Below are positions 51,854 through 60,655 of a stretch of DNA of 64,000 nucleotides, in pieces. A program made the position numbers and the translations under genes. Source of the DNA: Pedobacter miscanthi (lineage in GTDB: Bacteria; Bacteroidota; Bacteroidia; Sphingobacteriales; Sphingobacteriaceae); contig NZ_QNQU01000009.1 of assembly GCF_003315595.1 (NCBI RefSeq), forward strand, positions 164,267 through 228,266, written 5' to 3'. Each line of letters opens with the position of its first letter. Positions within the stretch are counted from its first letter, which is position 1. Below the pieces are notes generated by a model, which worked only from the letters and a program-made list of their open reading frames with translations, ran no database searches and had not been told where the DNA came from.

Positions 51854-52757
51854 AGTTTATCTCTTTTCCAACAATTTTATTAATCCCCTGCATTTCAAAA
51901 TCGATATCTTTTCCCATCGATTTCATTTTGCCATATAACTCTATGCGCAGGTGACTATTCAACACAATCCCGGTTTTAATATCAACAACGGTTTCTCCGG
52001 AGTTGGTTCCCTTTAAATCGGTTTCCATTTTATTACCCATGGCTTCAAAACTTCCTTTTGATACCAAAGTACCTTTCACACTGAGTATAGCAATCCCATC
52101 TTTCACTTCTTTTAAAGTATATTCGGTGATCGTCTCAATCGGCATACTCATTTGTAATTTAGTGTCAACCGTCCAGCTATCGCCGATTTTGACCTGTTTT
52201 TCAGGATAAATTTTAAACGACGACTCCATCGTTTCTTTTACTATTTCGGCACTGAACTGTTTACTCAGGGCATTTTTAATCTGCCTTACCTCACTGGTAT
52301 CATTGCTCATTTTCGCCGCCATATTATCGAGCATTTTATCGATACCGGCAACCGTTTTAATCCCTCCGTTTGGTGTTACAGTCATAAAAAAACTAGCACC
52401 TTTTAAACCACTAAACGGGTTTTTCTTTGTACTGTCCTGCTCATCCGAATTATAGGTCATGGTATTACCCATGGCAACAGATTTCATGAAAATCTTATTA
52501 TAGGTTACTTTAACATCCTTTTCGCCATTATGGCCTTCCGTAATATCAAAAGTATAATCGGTGCCTATATTCTGGGTTAAATGTATATCCTGACCGCCAA
52601 TTTTCTGATTGATGATCTGATCGGAATTGATTGAAAAATTGTATTTATAACCGGTTGGATAATTCTGCCTCAGCACATAGGTTTTCTGCGCCAATGCACT
52701 GATAGAAATCAGGCCACAGATTATGGTTGCAAATAGTTTCATCTGGTAACTGAGCAT
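51852..52757 (-). CDS. DUF6263 family exported protein
   Basis: From ATG 52757 the product is 301 residues; ATG 52742 (MKLFATIICG) is an equally plausible start giving a compact signal peptide (LFATIICGLISISALAQ). The body is beta-rich: YKYNFSINSDQIINQKIGGQ, VTPNGGIKTVAGIDKML and KQVKIGDSWTVDTKLQ, matching DUF6263 by layout. Function unknown. It starts one base after the M90 peptidase stop codon, so the two are coupled. Confidence 0.78.
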   Translation of the reverse strand: MLSYQMKLFATIICGLISISALAQKTYVLRQNYPTGYKYNFSINSDQIINQKIGGQDIHLTQNIGTDYTFDITEGHNGEKDVKVTYNKIFMKSVAMGNTMTYNSDEQDSTKKNPFSGLKGASFFMTVTPNGGIKTVAGIDKMLDNMAAKMSNDTSEVRQIKNALSKQFSAEIVKETMESSFKIYPEKQVKIGDSWTVDTKLQMSMPIETITEYTLKEVKDGIAILSVKGTLVSKGSFEAMGNKMETDLKGTNSGETVVDIKTGIVLNSHLRIELYGKMKSMGKDIDFEMQGINKIVGKEIN

Positions 52758-52758
52758 A

Positions 52759-53532
52759 TTAACCTGCCGGTTGTTGCGCAAAAATGCGGCTTAACTGAAA
52801 ATACAATTCGGGGTGTTTATCTTTCAGCAACTCAGGTTTTTCGAAAAAATATTCTGATACCACTGCAAAAAACTCGGCTTCGTTGGTTGTGGCATAAGGG
52901 TTAATATCCGATTTATTATCCTCAATCCTAGCAATTTCCTCATGCATCATTTTTACCCAGGGCAAAGTATATTCGTGTGCCATTAAATTTTCCGGAATAC
53001 CATCGGTTGCGCCATCCGATTTATCTAAGAGGTGAACAAATTCGTGTATGGCTGTATTTTCTTTACCTGCACTTTTAGAAAAACCATGGCGCAGCGCCGA
53101 ACGCGATAAAATCATCTGCCCGTTCATATAACCTGTTCCTACCATGCCCATAATGTTTCTTTCTCCGCCCTCAAACTGAAAATCTTTGTTAAATGTATCC
53201 GGATACAATAAAACGCTGGTTAAGTTTTTGTATTGCCAATCATCAAAACCAAAAATAGGTATTACCGCACTTGAAGCAATTAACAGCTCATCCAAAGTGG
53301 TCATTTCCAAACCAACAGCCTCAATTTTAACACTGCTGAAAAATTCAGCTACTTTTTGTTCAAACCTAAGCTTGTCTGTCGAATCAAGATTATGGTAATA
53401 GCCCACATAATCATCCAATATTTTCTTATCTACATCGGTTAAAGGCTCAATAGCCACTTTCTTTTTCTTAAGGATAAGATAAAGGGCTATCAAAAAAATA
53501 GGGATGAGATAAGCAAATGGCAGCGAGTTCAT
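52759..53532 (-). CDS. Zinc-dependent peptidase, M90/MtfA family
   Basis: The 257-residue product has an N-terminal membrane segment (FAYLIPIFLIALYLIL) and the metallopeptidase motif NTAIHEFVHLLDKSDG (HExxH). A downstream NEAEFFAVVSEYFFE supplies the third ligand Glu, as in MtfA. E. coli MtfA binds the glucose-PTS regulator Mlc and is cytosolic; here the membrane anchor suggests a different setting. It is the first gene of a pair with DUF6263. Confidence 0.88.
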   Translation of the reverse strand: MNSLPFAYLIPIFLIALYLILKKKKVAIEPLTDVDKKILDDYVGYYHNLDSTDKLRFEQKVAEFFSSVKIEAVGLEMTTLDELLIASSAVIPIFGFDDWQYKNLTSVLLYPDTFNKDFQFEGGERNIMGMVGTGYMNGQMILSRSALRHGFSKSAGKENTAIHEFVHLLDKSDGATDGIPENLMAHEYTLPWVKMMHEEIARIEDNKSDINPYATTNEAEFFAVVSEYFFEKPELLKDKHPELYFQLSRIFAQQPAG

Positions 53533-53538
53533 AAAAGA

Positions 53539-53606
53539 GATTACACAGATTAAGGGATTACACCGATTTAAAAGATTATACCGATTTAAAAGATGGTACA
53601 GATATA
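53539..53606. repeat. Four imperfect 17-18-bp tandem repeats (GATTACACCGATTTAAAA)
   Basis: Units begin near 53540, 53557, 53575 and 53593. They fill nearly the whole gap between the M90 peptidase start and the oxidoreductase stop. Confidence 0.8.
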
Positions 53607-53608
53607 GG

Positions 53609-54634
53609 TTAGCTTTCGATAATTTCTAGCTGGGCCAAAACATCTTCACGCGTAACGGGATAGGTTTTATTGTTTGTAATGGATTGATAAATGGCTTCGA
53701 AAAGCGGCAGGTAACTACCAACTTCCGATTTGATGATTTCTTCAGTTTTATTTCCTTCGGCATCAATGGTGGTTAACAAACCATCTTTACCTTCTGCCTC
53801 AATACCGTAACCTTCGTCTGTAAGTTTCATACCCGCCAGCAACTGTTCTTCCTGGATATCGGCCCTCTGTTTGATAAAACTTCCATCCACGCCATGTAAC
53901 ACAAAGGCGGCCTGCGGATCTACCACCAACATACTCGAGGTTACAAAAACATTTACGCTGTCAGGATAACTTAACTGGATGGTGAAATAATCATCCACCA
54001 AAGTACCTACCCTGTTTTTGCCCAAAATTTTATTAAAATTAAGTGGCTTACCGAATAAACTGATCACCTGATCTAAAAGGTGTGGACCTAAATCGTAAAG
54101 CAGTCCGCTGGCTTCTACGGGGTTTTCTTTAAATGCCTTTGGTCCGATTACATTGCGGTAACGATCGTAACGCAGGTGCATCTCGTTCAATTTACCGAGT
54201 TTACCGCTTTCGAGTACTTTTTTTACAGAAGTAAAATCACTGTCCCAACGGCGGTTCTGGTAAAAGAAAATCTGTTTACCAACGCTATCGGCCAGTTCGA
54301 AAAGTTCTTTTGCCTGTGCGGTAGTAGCCGTAAATGGTTTCTCCACTAAAATATGTTTATGCTTGGCTAATGCAGCCTTCGAATGTTCGTAATGTAAATT
54401 ATTGGGTGTATTAACTACCACCAGCTCTATTTCATCATCATTCAAAAGTTCATCAACACTGTTATAACTTGTAATATCAGGGTAATCATTAACTGCATTT
54501 TTATTGCTGCGCTCTACAATAGCCTTTAAATTGAAACCACTGTGTGCATTTAAAAAAGGTGCGTGAAAAACCTTTCCCGACATGCCGTAAGCTAATAAAC
54601 CTGCATTAATTGTGTTATTGGTATTCGTATCCAT
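53609..54634 (-). CDS. Gfo/Idh/MocA family oxidoreductase
   Basis: A 341-residue NAD(P)-dependent sugar or polyol dehydrogenase-like protein. The Rossmann start is INAGLLAYGMSGKVFHAPFL, followed by VVVNTPNNLHYEHSKAAL and the family EKPF motif (HILVEKPFTATTAQA). The C-terminal domain has LYDLGPHLLDQVISLFGKP. The substrate cannot be read from sequence. It is a single gene, divergent from the conserved hypothetical at 54741. Confidence 0.92.
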   Translation of the reverse strand: MDTNTNNTINAGLLAYGMSGKVFHAPFLNAHSGFNLKAIVERSNKNAVNDYPDITSYNSVDELLNDDEIELVVVNTPNNLHYEHSKAALAKHKHILVEKPFTATTAQAKELFELADSVGKQIFFYQNRRWDSDFTSVKKVLESGKLGKLNEMHLRYDRYRNVIGPKAFKENPVEASGLLYDLGPHLLDQVISLFGKPLNFNKILGKNRVGTLVDDYFTIQLSYPDSVNVFVTSSMLVVDPQAAFVLHGVDGSFIKQRADIQEEQLLAGMKLTDEGYGIEAEGKDGLLTTIDAEGNKTEEIIKSEVGSYLPLFEAIYQSITNNKTYPVTREDVLAQLEIIES

Positions 54635-54726
54635 AGGTTATAAATGTAACCAAAAATACCATTATCATTCAAGCTTTAATGTTAAAAAGCCTAAACGTTT
54701 TACTTAAGGCTTACACGTTTTTACAC

Positions 54727-54734
54727 TATCTTTG
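54727..54734 (+). promoter_or_regulatory. -7 box with very short leader
   Basis: TATCTTTG ends 6 bp before the ATG at 54741. If transcription starts 5-7 bases downstream, as usual for TAnnTTTG promoters, the mRNA would be nearly leaderless. Confidence 0.45.
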
Positions 54735-54740
54735 CGGGAT

Positions 54741-55085
54741 ATGAAACCGTCGGAGATTAATGCCAAATGGAAAGTTTTACAGGAAAGGATTTCAACAGAA
54801 TTTGATTCGGATTTTCCTGATTTAAAGGTGATGCTTTTTCTTATCGGCGTTCAGGAACTGGGCAAGGGGCCAAAAAAATACAGCAAACGCCAGAAAGAAG
54901 AGCTGATGCACATTGCCACCTGCCGATTATTAAGCGAAATGGGCTTTTACGAACTGGAAGGTTTAGACCAGGACGGCTGGCCGCACTGGAAATTGATTAA
55001 AGCCATACCTCCTTACACCATGCTGGAGCAGGAAATGTTGATGAAATCACTTGTAGTGAGTTATTTCGAAGATATTTATTCTTAA
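54741..55085 (+). CDS. Conserved hypothetical protein, 114 residues
   Basis: I took the ATG at 54741 (MKPSEINAKWKVLQERIS); an upstream in-frame TTG at 54732 lies within the promoter box. The product is soluble, helical and free of signal or membrane segments, with FPDLKVMLFLIGVQELGKGP and HIATCRLLSEMGFYELEGLD. I recall similar short proteins across Bacteroidota without a known function. It ends just before a strong terminator. Confidence 0.8.
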   Translation: MKPSEINAKWKVLQERISTEFDSDFPDLKVMLFLIGVQELGKGPKKYSKRQKEELMHIATCRLLSEMGFYELEGLDQDGWPHWKLIKAIPPYTMLEQEMLMKSLVVSYFEDIYS

Positions 55086-55096
55086 AACCCGTAGTG

Positions 55097-55126
55097 CTGT
55101 CGGATGTTTCCATCCGACAGGTTTTT
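55097..55126 (+). terminator. Intrinsic terminator after the 114-residue gene
   Basis: CTGTCGGATG (55097-55106) pairs perfectly with CATCCGACAG (55111-55120), then GTTTTT. Confidence 0.92.
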
Positions 55127-55139
55127 ATAAATTGTATTT

Positions 55140-55510
55140 TTTATTTTTTAGAAAGCAAGGCCATTTGCATTTCTTAATGTTAACCGGGCTTTTCGCTGTA
55201 TCCCGATGAAAAATCGGGGATGCCGCTTCAATCCCGTTTAGGGTCATTGTTTCCGTGCTATTATTTGAGGTTGCAGGTGCCCTGGAAAAACTTACGAAGT
55301 TGGCCCGGGCTTAACCTAAGGGGAACTTCGTAAGTTGTGCTTCCCCCCAAGTACCACATGCCCAAGTTAAATAAACCTGATAGCAGCGGCACGCAGTAGA
55401 GCGGATAGCAGGACTACCTTAACCGATATACACAGAACCTTGCTTTTCAAAAAACGTATAGAATTAAACATGCTGCGTGAGGCGAGCTAAGCTCTAACAC
55501 TACTACTGGT
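55140..55510. other. Structured non-coding stretch, possible repeat element or RNA
   Basis: A region free of long ORFs and richer in G and C than other spacers. It has a hairpin at 55200-55221 (TCCCGAT/ATCGGGGA), a 13-bp perfect stem 55289-55301/55324-55336 (AACTTACGAAGTT) with a GC-rich 22-nt loop, and the words GATAGCAG at 55379 and 55407. The GCTGTATCCC...GGATGCCGCTTCAATCCCG part resembles an intergenic element I recall from Flavobacteria and Pedobacter. The class C fragment CCTTCGACTCCGCTCAGGATG follows at 55515-55535. Confidence 0.5.
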
Positions 55511-55612
55511 AAATCCTTCGACTCCGCTCAGGATGACAAAACGAACGGAACAAATATTTGAAGCCCATTTTGTATGAGTTTTTTCAGCGTCAGATGGTAA
55601 CATCTGACAACA

Positions 55613-55640
55613 CAAAAAAACCCCGATGTGTCCATCGGGG
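55613..55640 (-). terminator. Intrinsic terminator after the OmpA-family gene
   Basis: CCCCGATG (55621-55628) and CATCGGGG (55633-55640) form the stem; the seven A at 55614-55620 give the U run on the reverse strand. A second hairpin (GTCAGATG/CATCTGAC, 55589-55608) lies just beyond. Confidence 0.92.
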
Positions 55641-55682
55641 CCGCATATATAATGACCTCATAGGTAGAGGGAATTTGCGAGA

Positions 55683-56360
55683 TTATCCTTGTTTTTGCGC
55701 AGTTGCTTTTAACGCATCGTTAGCAACGATTACAATTTCTACGCGACGGTTAGCTGCACGGCCTGCATCAGTTTCGTTATCTGCAATTGGCTCGGCAAAA
55801 CCTTTACCAATGGTAACCAATCTGCTTGCCGGAACACCTTGAGATACCGCATAAGCTTTAACAGCAGCTGCTCTTCTTTCTGACAGGCCCATATTATATT
55901 GTTCGGTACCACGGCTATCGGTATGACCGATAATTTTGATATCTGTATCAGGATATTGGTTTAATGATGAAGCTAAACTCTGTACGTTTGCTTTAGCAGC
56001 ATCTTTTAAAGCAGTTTTATCGAAATCGAATAAAATACCACTATCAAATTTTACAATAATACCTTCGCCTTCACGAATTACCTCGGCATTAGGAATAGCT
56101 TTTTGGATTTCAGCAGCCTGTCTGTCCATTCTGCGACCGATAAATGCACCTGCTGTACCGCCGATAGCACCACCGATTAATGCACCAACTGCTGTATTAC
56201 CGGCCTTTTTACCGATTAATGCACCAATTACACCACCTGCTGCAGCTCCGATACCGGCTCCTTTTTGTGTTTTAGTTAAACTATCACAACTTTGGAAAGC
56301 CATCGATCCTACTGCCAACCCTATACTTAATGTCGCTATTCTTACTTTTGAAATACTCAT
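55683..56360 (-). CDS. OmpA family lipoprotein with glycine zipper
   Basis: The 225-residue product has lipobox MAFQSC (Cys about 25). A glycine-zipper segment at 33-80 (GAGIGAAAGGVIGALIGKKA) probably inserts in or lies against the outer membrane. A C-terminal OmpA domain from about 105 contains SGILFDFDKTALKDAAK, IIGHTDSRGTEQYNMGLSE and RRAAAVKAY, and binds peptidoglycan. It links outer membrane and cell wall. It is transcribed alone. Confidence 0.94.
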   Translation of the reverse strand: MSISKVRIATLSIGLAVGSMAFQSCDSLTKTQKGAGIGAAAGGVIGALIGKKAGNTAVGALIGGAIGGTAGAFIGRRMDRQAAEIQKAIPNAEVIREGEGIIVKFDSGILFDFDKTALKDAAKANVQSLASSLNQYPDTDIKIIGHTDSRGTEQYNMGLSERRAAAVKAYAVSQGVPASRLVTIGKGFAEPIADNETDAGRAANRRVEIVIVANDALKATAQKQG

Positions 56361-56477
56361 GATATGCTAGATTTATAATTTCTACCCGACATATTCAAAC
56401 ACAATGCCAAAAAAAGCCTGAAGCCTATTTTGCGCCCATTTTGATCAATTTTGGCTACAAACAGCAATCTTTTAGGC

Positions 56478-56507
56478 AAAAAAAGAGTCACGATTAGTCG
56501 TGACTCT
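56478..56507 (-). terminator. Intrinsic terminator after the DUF5687/ABC pair
   Basis: AGAGTCACGA (56484-56493) and TCGTGACTCT (56498-56507) form a perfect stem; the A run at 56478-56484 gives the U tract on the reverse strand. Confidence 0.92.
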
Positions 56508-56536
56508 GATATAATGTATCATTCTTAGTACAAAAA

Positions 56537-57229
56537 CTAGGCAGAGAAATAATTCTCCAGCTCTTTTAGTGTATTTTCGTCTGTTTTAAAATCTTTGATT
56601 ACTTGTCCTTTTTCTACCAGAACAATGCGGCTGCATACATCGGTAACGTGGTTTAAATCGTGACTGGAGATAAAAGTAGTCATATTGCCTGCCTGCTCCT
56701 TTAATAAATTTTTTAAACGGATCTGCGTTGTTGGATCGAGGTTGGCAAAAGGTTCGTCCAGGATTAAAATTTCCGGCTTTTGCATTAACGCTGCTGCAAT
56801 GCCTACTTTAACCTGGTTACCCTTGCTAAAATCGCGGATGTATTTACCACTGTTCAGAATTTCGCCGTTAAAAAACTCCCCGTATTGGTTCAGGTAAGCA
56901 GAAACATCGGCCACACTCAGGTTGTGTAAACTGCCGATAAAAATAAAATACTCTTCGGGGGTTAAATAATCGATAAGGAAACCTTCGTCTAAAAACGATG
57001 CCGTATAATTTTTCCAGTTATCGTTCTGCATCACATTTTCTCCTTTTGATAAAACCTCGCCTGTAGTCGGGCGGATCAAATCTAAAAGCATACGGAAGAA
57101 AGTGGTTTTACCTGCACCGTTATTCCCTACCAACCCCACGGTTTCGCCGGCAGCAATCTGTAGATCTTCGATGTTTACAACGGTTTTATCGCCATAAACT
57201 TTTTGTAATTTCTTAACTTCTAAAATCAT
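56537..57229 (-). CDS. ABC transporter ATP-binding protein
   Basis: The 230-residue ATPase has Walker A GLVGNNGAGKTTFF, an altered signature DFSKGNQVKVGIAAAL (family LSGGQ), Walker B ILILDEPFANLDP and switch His in ISSHDLNHV. It pairs with the DUF5687 membrane protein encoded 2 bp upstream, which acts as the presumed permease. The export substrate is unknown. Confidence 0.94.
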   Translation of the reverse strand: MILEVKKLQKVYGDKTVVNIEDLQIAAGETVGLVGNNGAGKTTFFRMLLDLIRPTTGEVLSKGENVMQNDNWKNYTASFLDEGFLIDYLTPEEYFIFIGSLHNLSVADVSAYLNQYGEFFNGEILNSGKYIRDFSKGNQVKVGIAAALMQKPEILILDEPFANLDPTTQIRLKNLLKEQAGNMTTFISSHDLNHVTDVCSRIVLVEKGQVIKDFKTDENTLKELENYFSA

Positions 57230-57231
57230 AA

Positions 57232-58704
57232 TTATTCTCTAAAGCCTTCGGCTATTTTATATCGTTGTTTTTCAAGTCGTTTTGCAATGTAATTTACCCA
57301 GAAGCCCCGCAGCAGCAGCATCATCAATCCGAATATGCCCACCACGGCCAAACCCCAGTAAGGTTTATTTAAAATACCGAATGGCACATACATTAAAATA
57401 GGTGTAAGTGCGTAAGGGAACATTAACAGCCACTGTGTAGCACCTGTTCCCTGATAGTTAAAGCTTGCCGCTTTATTAATATCCAATCTTTTATAATTCA
57501 GAGTAGCGAGGTAAAGCACTACCACTGTTCCAAAACCGATATTGTATAAATAAGCAGCTAAATGCAGCAGCAATAGTTTCGGGCTTTTAAAGCCATAAAA
57601 ACTTGCCAATAAAGTGATAATGGTACAGCCAATGGTAAAAAGCAGGAATTTAGCTTTAATAAAGTCTTTAAAATCTATTTTATTGGCCAATATCCCATCA
57701 AAATGGGCACTTTGCCAGGCAAACATAAACTGACCATAAATGATGATGGAAATTCCCGTCATAAATATGGCAGCAAACATCATCTGCCCAAAAGCATCTT
57801 TATTAATCGGCTCTTCTTTGTAAAAAAAGAATCCGTACAAAAGGAAAAAGAATCCCATAATCACCGCCGAACGGGGACGTTTATGGCGGAGAATTAATTT
57901 CAGCTCTAATGCGGCCAGCTCGCCAACCTTACCAAAACGGTTAAGGAAAGCATAATCGGTGCTGCCTTTTTTCTCCTGTTTTTTACTTAACTCCTCTACG
58001 TATAAGTTTTTACGCAAAAAACCTGAGTTTATGTAAAAAATAGCAACAGCTGCCAGGGTAAAGGCAAAACCGTATAAGGGTTGAGCAACAATGGCCCTGA
58101 ATACAAAATCGGACCCGGCCATGATTGAAATCACCTTGTAATATTCAAGGGCTGCAAAAGCTCCGATTAGAAGCATACCAACAAAAGTATACAAGGTATT
58201 GGTAATCGACTTGCGTTTAATATAAAGCACCAGGTAGTTGTTGAAAACCATAATCGAGAAGATTGTAACGATGTACATTACGGTTGTAACAGCTCCAAAG
58301 GCAGGTGCAATTTTGATAAAACAGAAAGGCAGAAAGATGAAAAAAGGCCAAAGGTTAAAGGCTGAAAACAATGCCTTAACATTTAAAAACCTGATGATTT
58401 TACTCCTGGATATCTTTAAATGCAGATACGGAATGATACTTAAAGTTGGTAGTTCCTGGAACTGCAGGCGCATGATAAAATCGAATGCGAAATAGTAGAG
58501 AATAATGCCGTTAAAACTTTTAACTACATCTTGCTTTGGGAAAAAGTACGTCAATATATGAACCATGCTCAGGCCCGCTCCGATTGCAAGCACAAAAAAA
58601 TAGAGCAGAAAAAACCCCAGAACAATCTGGCCGGCAATACTACTGCCCCTGTTCCGCGAACGCCAGAAAGATTTTCTTTGATGGCTTAAAAAAGTACTCA
58701 GCAT
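57232..58704 (-). CDS. DUF5687 family membrane protein (ABC permease partner)
   Basis: The 490-residue product has about 12 hydrophobic segments and the DUF5687 N-terminus (FLSHQRKSFWRSRNRGSSIAG). A central cytoplasmic part at about 240-275 includes LAALELKLILRHKRPRSAV. It lies 2 bp upstream of the ATPase gene, so it is probably the transmembrane half of that exporter. No substrate clue. Confidence 0.9.
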   Translation of the reverse strand: MLSTFLSHQRKSFWRSRNRGSSIAGQIVLGFFLLYFFVLAIGAGLSMVHILTYFFPKQDVVKSFNGIILYYFAFDFIMRLQFQELPTLSIIPYLHLKISRSKIIRFLNVKALFSAFNLWPFFIFLPFCFIKIAPAFGAVTTVMYIVTIFSIMVFNNYLVLYIKRKSITNTLYTFVGMLLIGAFAALEYYKVISIMAGSDFVFRAIVAQPLYGFAFTLAAVAIFYINSGFLRKNLYVEELSKKQEKKGSTDYAFLNRFGKVGELAALELKLILRHKRPRSAVIMGFFFLLYGFFFYKEEPINKDAFGQMMFAAIFMTGISIIIYGQFMFAWQSAHFDGILANKIDFKDFIKAKFLLFTIGCTIITLLASFYGFKSPKLLLLHLAAYLYNIGFGTVVVLYLATLNYKRLDINKAASFNYQGTGATQWLLMFPYALTPILMYVPFGILNKPYWGLAVVGIFGLMMLLLRGFWVNYIAKRLEKQRYKIAEGFRE

Positions 58705-58769
58705 ATTAAGTTTAGGTGTTTGATTTAGTTGATATGTTTATTAGTATGCATTCGATAAAAAATGTTACA

Positions 58770-60050
58770 CTAATAATTGTATTTATCTTTCCAGTTCTGC
58801 CTTAGCTTTTCGCGCAGTTTCTCTTCTGCTGCATTTTTACCCGGATCGTAAAGTTTTGTGCCGCTTAATTCTTCCGGAAAATATTCTTGTGGCGAAAAAT
58901 TTCCTTCATATCCGTGCGAATACTGGTAATCTTTTCCATAACCGATGTTTTTCATCAATTTGGTTGGCGCATTGCGGATATGCAAAGGTACAGGCAGATT
59001 TCCGGTTTGTTTAACCAAAGCCTGTGCTTTGTTAATGGCCTCGTAAGAAGCATTGCTTTTCGGCGAGCTGGCCAGATAGGTTACACATTGAGATAAAATA
59101 ATCCGTGCCTCGGGATAACCGATTACATTTACCGCGGTAAAACAATTGTTGGCCAGTAAAAGTGCATTTGGATTGGCATTGCCGATATCTTCTGAAGACA
59201 AAATCAGTAACCTGCGGGCGATAAATAAGGGATCCTCCCCTCCTTCAATCATCCGCGCCAGCCAATAAACGGCTGCATTTGGATCGCTTCCCCGGATGGA
59301 TTTAATAAAGGCTGAAATGATATCGTAATGTTGTTCTCCTGCTTTATCGTATAAGGCAAGGTTCTGCTGGGCATGTGCTAATACGTTTTCGTTGGTGAGC
59401 ACCATTTTATTCCCGCCAATACCGTTGATGGCTATTTCGAGCACATTTAACAATTTACGGGCATCGCCACCAGATAAACGAATTAAGGCTTCATGTTCTT
59501 TTATCGTGATCTTTTTCTGTGAGAGGATGGTATCCTTTTTAATGGCTGTTTGCAACAAACCCGCCAATTCCTCTTCGGTTAAAGATTTTAAAATATAAAC
59601 CTGACACCGGGAAAGCAAAGCGGAAATAACCTCGAAAGATGGATTTTCGGTTGTTGCACCGATCAGGGTAACCAAACCTCTTTCTACTGCGCCGAGTAAA
59701 CTATCCTGTTGCGATTTGCTAAAGCGGTGAATCTCATCAATAAACAAGATGGGCAGGCCTAAAAAGCTGTCTTTAAGTTGCGCTGCACGATCAATAACCT
59801 CGCGGATATCTTTCACACCGCTGTTGATGGCACTCAGGTTAAAAAATGGCCTGTCTAAAGCCTGCGAAATGATATAGGCCAAAGTCGTTTTACCTACACC
59901 AGGAGGGCCCCAGAAAATCATCGATGGCAGCTGACCGCTTTCGATGGCTTTACGTAACACGGCACCTGCTCCTACCAAATGCTGTTGACCAACATATTCA
60001 TCGAGGTTTTGAGGGCGCATACGTTCGGCTAAAGGAGGCAGGTTTTGCAT
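58770..60050 (-). CDS. rarA: Replication-associated recombination protein A
   Basis: A 426-residue AAA+ ATPase of the RarA/MgsA/WRNIP1 group that acts at stalled replication forks. It starts [19 protein letters not shown]. Walker A is [13 protein letters not shown], Walker [20 protein letters not shown] and sensor 1 [20 protein letters not shown]. The C-terminal tetramerisation part contains [20 protein letters not shown] and [10 protein letters not shown]. Length is normal; it is transcribed alone. Confidence 0.95.
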   Translation of the reverse strand: MQNLPPLAERMRPQNLDEYVGQQHLVGAGAVLRKAIESGQLPSMIFWGPPGVGKTTLAYIISQALDRPFFNLSAINSGVKDIREVIDRAAQLKDSFLGLPILFIDEIHRFSKSQQDSLLGAVERGLVTLIGATTENPSFEVISALLSRCQVYILKSLTEEELAGLLQTAIKKDTILSQKKITIKEHEALIRLSGGDARKLLNVLEIAINGIGGNKMVLTNENVLAHAQQNLALYDKAGEQHYDIISAFIKSIRGSDPNAAVYWLARMIEGGEDPLFIARRLLILSSEDIGNANPNALLLANNCFTAVNVIGYPEARIILSQCVTYLASSPKSNASYEAINKAQALVKQTGNLPVPLHIRNAPTKLMKNIGYGKDYQYSHGYEGNFSPQEYFPEELSGTKLYDPGKNAAEEKLREKLRQNWKDKYNY

Positions 60051-60168
60051 AACGGTAAATATATAAAAATTGATTATTTTGTTGGTCGATAGTTACTAAC
60101 CAAATATCGGAGGCATAAATCCTTTAGCTAAAACAAAAGGGCGGATGCTTTAGTTCTAATTTATTATT

Positions 60169-60549
60169 ATGGACATCAAAAATCTAGATCACCTTGTATT
60201 AACTGTTGCCAATTTAGAAAGCACCTGTAAATTTTACAGTGTTGCTTTAGGCATGGAAATTATTGAGTTTGGCGAAAACAGGAAAGCACTAAAATTCGGG
60301 AATCAAAAAATCAATCTCCATCAGTATGGGGCAGAGTTTGAGCCAAAAGCATTTAAACCCATGCCTGGCACTGCCGATTTATGTTTTGTTACTGATTTTC
60401 CGCTGCGCGAAGTGATGCAGGAACTAAAGGAGAAATGCATCGAAATTGAAGAAGGGCCAGTAGAACGGACCGGAGCAAACGGAAAGATTATTTCCGTTTA
60501 TTTACGCGATCCGGATATGAATTTAATTGAAGTGAGTAATTATTTGTAG
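60169..60549 (+). CDS. VOC family protein (glyoxalase/bleomycin-resistance fold)
   Basis: The 126-residue vicinal oxygen chelate protein has LDHLVLTVANLESTCKFYSV at the start (metal His in DHL), INLHQYG in the middle (His) and DPDMNLIEVSNYL at the end (metal Glu). The metal-binding layout is intact. The pattern resembles small virulence-protein/glyoxalase-like VOC proteins; substrate unknown. Confidence 0.9.
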   Translation: MDIKNLDHLVLTVANLESTCKFYSVALGMEIIEFGENRKALKFGNQKINLHQYGAEFEPKAFKPMPGTADLCFVTDFPLREVMQELKEKCIEIEEGPVERTGANGKIISVYLRDPDMNLIEVSNYL

Positions 60550-60552
60550 TTT

Positions 60553-60630
60553 GACGTCACCCTGAATTTATTTCAGGGTCTTATCTTTCCCTTGATAGAT
60601 GCTAATCCCGAGGACTCGGGACAGCATGAC
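60553..60630. repeat. REP-like element, class B (copy 2)
   Basis: GACGTCACCCTGAATTTATT begins the element and CAGGGTC closes the first palindrome, followed by a second one, ATCCCGAGGACTCGGGA, and AGCATGACA. Related to 2928-2993. It lies between convergent genes. Confidence 0.65.
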
Positions 60631-60655
60631 AACATCTCCGCATTCTGCTCGCAAA

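Noticed and set aside
55289..55336. 16S rRNA-like piece (GCCCGGGCTTAACCT)
   Set aside because: Only about 15 bases resemble 16S rRNA; the flanks form a different hairpin and do not continue the rRNA sequence.
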